Positions 62,239 to 64,000 of a stretch of 64,000 nucleotides of DNA are shown here, piece after piece (within the stretch, counting starts at the first letter, position 1; each line of letters begins with the position of its first letter). The notes beneath the pieces are model-generated. The model made no database searches. It saw only the letters and a program-made list of their open reading frames with translations, and was not told the origin of the DNA. The position numbers and the translations under genes are program-made. Source of the DNA: Pseudomonas sp. (GTDB lineage Bacteria > Pseudomonadota > Gammaproteobacteria > Pseudomonadales > Pseudomonadaceae); the NCBI RefSeq assembly GCF_030683065.1, contig NZ_JAUXMX010000024.1, positions 52,643 to 116,642 of the forward strand, in the 5' to 3' direction.

Positions 62239-63525
62239 TTACCAGCCCGGATAGCGATCCCAGATAACGGTGCTTTCCTGACTTCCACCCTCACCGTCGA
62301 AGGCGTAGGGCACATAGGTAATATCGTAGGCAACCTGCTCGATCACATCACGCAGTTCCAGGTACTCCAGCCAACGGTTGGGGATAGCATTGACGCCATG
62401 AATCAGGCCCAGGAAGTGACCTGCGATCAACCCCGTACTGTCGCTGTCACCGCTGTGGTTCACGGCACGAATAACCCCTTCCTCGAAGCTCTTGGCCGTC
62501 AATGCACACCAAAGCCCGATGGCCAGCGCTTCCTCGGCAATCCAGCCGCCGCCTAGCGCCTCGATGCTTTCCGGCGTGGGAATGACGCCGCGTCGGGAGG
62601 ACTCGAGGACGGTCGAGATAATCCGCTTGGTTTCCTCCATTCCCTCCCGATGTTCGTTCTCTTGCAGGCTTTCGAGCACGGCATCAGCCAGGGGGATTTG
62701 GGTCAGCCAGACCCGCTGCAGTATGTCCGCAAACAGTCCTGCGGCCAGGTAGCCAGTCGGATGGCCGTGGGTCATATGGCTGGACTCGGCAGCAGTGGAG
62801 AAGGCGCTGGTGAAGAAGGCGCAAGGCGCAACGCGCATCACACCACCGCAGCCCTTGCTGTTGTTCTCTGCCAGATGGCCGAAATGCGTGCTCTCGCCCA
62901 AGGCGTTCAAGCAGGTGCGACCCGGAGCGCGACTCGCCCAGAGACGGCGCTCTTGAAACAGCCAGCCATCGGTGCCGACTTCTATGACGTTGCCGTACTC
63001 GTTAGGCTTGGCGCAGGTTCGCATGCCCTGGGTGAGCAGCCAGCGCAGCAGGGAGTGGTGAATGACGCTGGGCGGGTGACAGATGCCACGGGCCTCACTG
63101 CGAACATTGGCCCGTAACAGGCCCTCGGCAGTGAACAGCATCATCTGGGTGTCATCGGTGATGGCACCCAGGTGCCCGTAAGTGGGCACAAAATCGATGA
63201 TGCCCCGGGGGCCAAACTCCTTACGGATGGCAGGCCAATCCATAAACTCGACAGGGGCGCCCAAGGCGTCGCCAACGGCGCCACCGAGCAAGCAACCGAG
63301 CACGGCAGCAGGGTCGCGCTGCATATGGGGCTGACCTTCCAATATGCGCAGATAGGGCTCATCGTCGCGCGTCAGCACCTTCTTACGCAGATAGCCCTCC
63401 TTATCAGCCAGCAAGAGCGCTGCGCGTCCGCCGCGTACACGTTCAGTCTTGAACACCCGCGTCGGTTGAGCGGTACGCTCGTCTACCAGCAGCGCGTAAG
63501 GTTTGATTTGTTCGAGATACAGCAT
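62239..63525 (-). CDS. ADP-ribosylglycohydrolase (DraG-like) with N-terminal extension
   Basis: 428 residues. The DraG-type fold spans ~75-400: GCLLGGAVGDALGAPVEF (77-94), TDDTQ metal motif (123-127), NNSKGCGGVMR (221-231), HGHPTG (253-258) and NHSGDSDSTG (356-365), which supplies the second metal Asp pair. Such enzymes remove ADP-ribose from Arg or other acceptors using two Mg ions. The first ~70 residues form an extra N-terminal domain not usual in DraG. A GGAGGG site precedes the ATG. GC content is higher than in the rep region, suggesting a separate origin. Confidence 0.9.
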   Translation of the reverse strand: MLYLEQIKPYALLVDERTAQPTRVFKTERVRGGRAALLLADKEGYLRKKVLTRDDEPYLRILEGQPHMQRDPAAVLGCLLGGAVGDALGAPVEFMDWPAIRKEFGPRGIIDFVPTYGHLGAITDDTQMMLFTAEGLLRANVRSEARGICHPPSVIHHSLLRWLLTQGMRTCAKPNEYGNVIEVGTDGWLFQERRLWASRAPGRTCLNALGESTHFGHLAENNSKGCGGVMRVAPCAFFTSAFSTAAESSHMTHGHPTGYLAAGLFADILQRVWLTQIPLADAVLESLQENEHREGMEETKRIISTVLESSRRGVIPTPESIEALGGGWIAEEALAIGLWCALTAKSFEEGVIRAVNHSGDSDSTGLIAGHFLGLIHGVNAIPNRWLEYLELRDVIEQVAYDITYVPYAFDGEGGSQESTVIWDRYPGW

Positions 63526-63661
63526 GATGAAATCCCTCCATACCTATTCAGCCTGTCAGTGGCCTTTGATGGGGTTAGACTAACCTATCAACGCGACATA
63601 TTACGTCGCACCCGACACACATGATACTCAGCAGCCGAATGACGGATATGCGGGAAAGGTC

Positions 63662-63865
63662 ATGTTCCATCAGAATATGTTGATGGCTTCACTCATATGG
63701 GGATTACTCAGCATATGGCTTTTATTCTTGTGGGGCTGCCTTAGCTTTTTGCTAAAAAAAATCGGACTGTTTTCCGTCATTATTGAGCAGAGACGCCCGC
63801 AGATCCTCAGCGCATTTCGTTGGGTTTGGCTGCTGCCCCTGCATATCGCGGGAATCACCCCCTGA
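63662..63865 (+). CDS. Hypothetical membrane ORF, possibly truncated by IS30
   Basis: 67 codons with two hydrophobic stretches (MASLIWGLLSIWLLFLWGCL and KKIGLFSVII) and an AAAGG site upstream. The last codons (IAGITP) fall where an IS30-like terminal repeat would start, so the 3' end may be supplied by the insertion. It may be a fragment of a longer gene. Expression is uncertain. Confidence 0.35.
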   Translation: MFHQNMLMASLIWGLLSIWLLFLWGCLSFLLKKIGLFSVIIEQRRPQILSAFRWVWLLPLHIAGITP

Positions 63866-63867
63866 AT

Positions 63868-64000
63868 TCAACTCATAAGTGCAACGCTCACCCCTGCATA
63901 CACTTCGTACGGTGTCTTCCAGCCCAAGCGTTTGCGTGGTCGTAAATTGATCTTCGCAACAACCCGATTCACGCTTTCCACCGTCAGTGCACTGAAGTCA
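63868..64000 (-). mobile_element. IS30-family transposase C-terminus (partial, runs off window)
   Basis: Read leftward, the sequence encodes DFSALTVESVNRVVAKINLR then PRKRLGWKTPYEVYAGVSVA, ending at a TGA. The N-x-RPRKRLGWKTP-x-EV block is the hallmark C-terminus of IS30 (DDE) transposases. Only ~43 codons are visible; the rest of the element lies past the window end. The adjacent sequence from about 63850 probably holds the terminal inverted repeat, not confirmed. Confidence 0.85.

Noticed and set aside
63200..63230. TGCCCCGGGGG stretch resembling the reverse complement of the tRNA-Leu 3' end (possible attR)
   Set aside because: Only about 11 bases match, the T-arm part does not align, and it lies inside the ADP-ribosylglycohydrolase coding sequence.

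Overview
The window is chromosomal DNA from a high-GC gammaproteobacterium, almost certainly a Pseudomonas. The order ffh – ypjD – CNNM/CorC protein – purT – gamma carbonic anhydrase – NUDIX – purL – mltF – tadA – multicopper oxidase – guaA – guaB – xseA – leuA – der – bamB – yfgM – hisS – ispG – rodZ – pilW – rlmN – ndk – isc operon – cysE – trmJ – suhB – secF/secD/yajC – tgt – queA – tRNA-Leu matches, from memory, the P. aeruginosa PA3746–PA3824 stretch. The TonB-dependent receptor, the REP-like repeats and the whole right end differ from that core. I cannot fix the species from sequence alone.

Core region, about 1–56770. Housekeeping genes are tightly packed, many of them with overlapping starts and stops. 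They cover protein targeting (ffh, secF, secD, yajC), purine synthesis (purT, purL, guaA, guaB), translation and tRNA modification (tadA, hisS, rlmN, trmJ, tgt, queA), envelope biogenesis (L,D-transpeptidase, mltF, M23 peptidase, bamB, rodZ, pilW), DNA repair (xseA), ribosome assembly (der), leucine and cysteine synthesis (leuA, cysE), and a complete iscR-S-U-A-hscB-hscA-fdx-iscX iron-sulfur operon. Readable regulation includes a type-1 IscR operator over the iscR promoter, a Fur box over a siderophore-receptor promoter, a strong guaB promoter, a leucine-rich leader ORF before leuA, and several intrinsic terminators. REP-like palindromes sit in a few intergenic gaps.

Accessory region, about 56771–64000. 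An integrated element starts at the 3' end of tRNA-Leu(CAA). It carries a P4-type tyrosine integrase, an unknown protein, an AlpA-type regulator, a structured 436-bp gap, a small HUH-type Rep endonuclease (HLH plus YxxK), and a 26-residue membrane microprotein coupled to rep by an ATGA overlap. A leftward cassette follows: an ADP-ribosylglycohydrolase with an N-terminal extension, a small acidic protein, a PPP-type metallophosphatase and a 94-residue unknown. The window ends in the C-terminus of an IS30-family transposase. No second att copy was found, so the element probably extends beyond the window. It is AT-richer and less uniform than the core and holds the most novel material.
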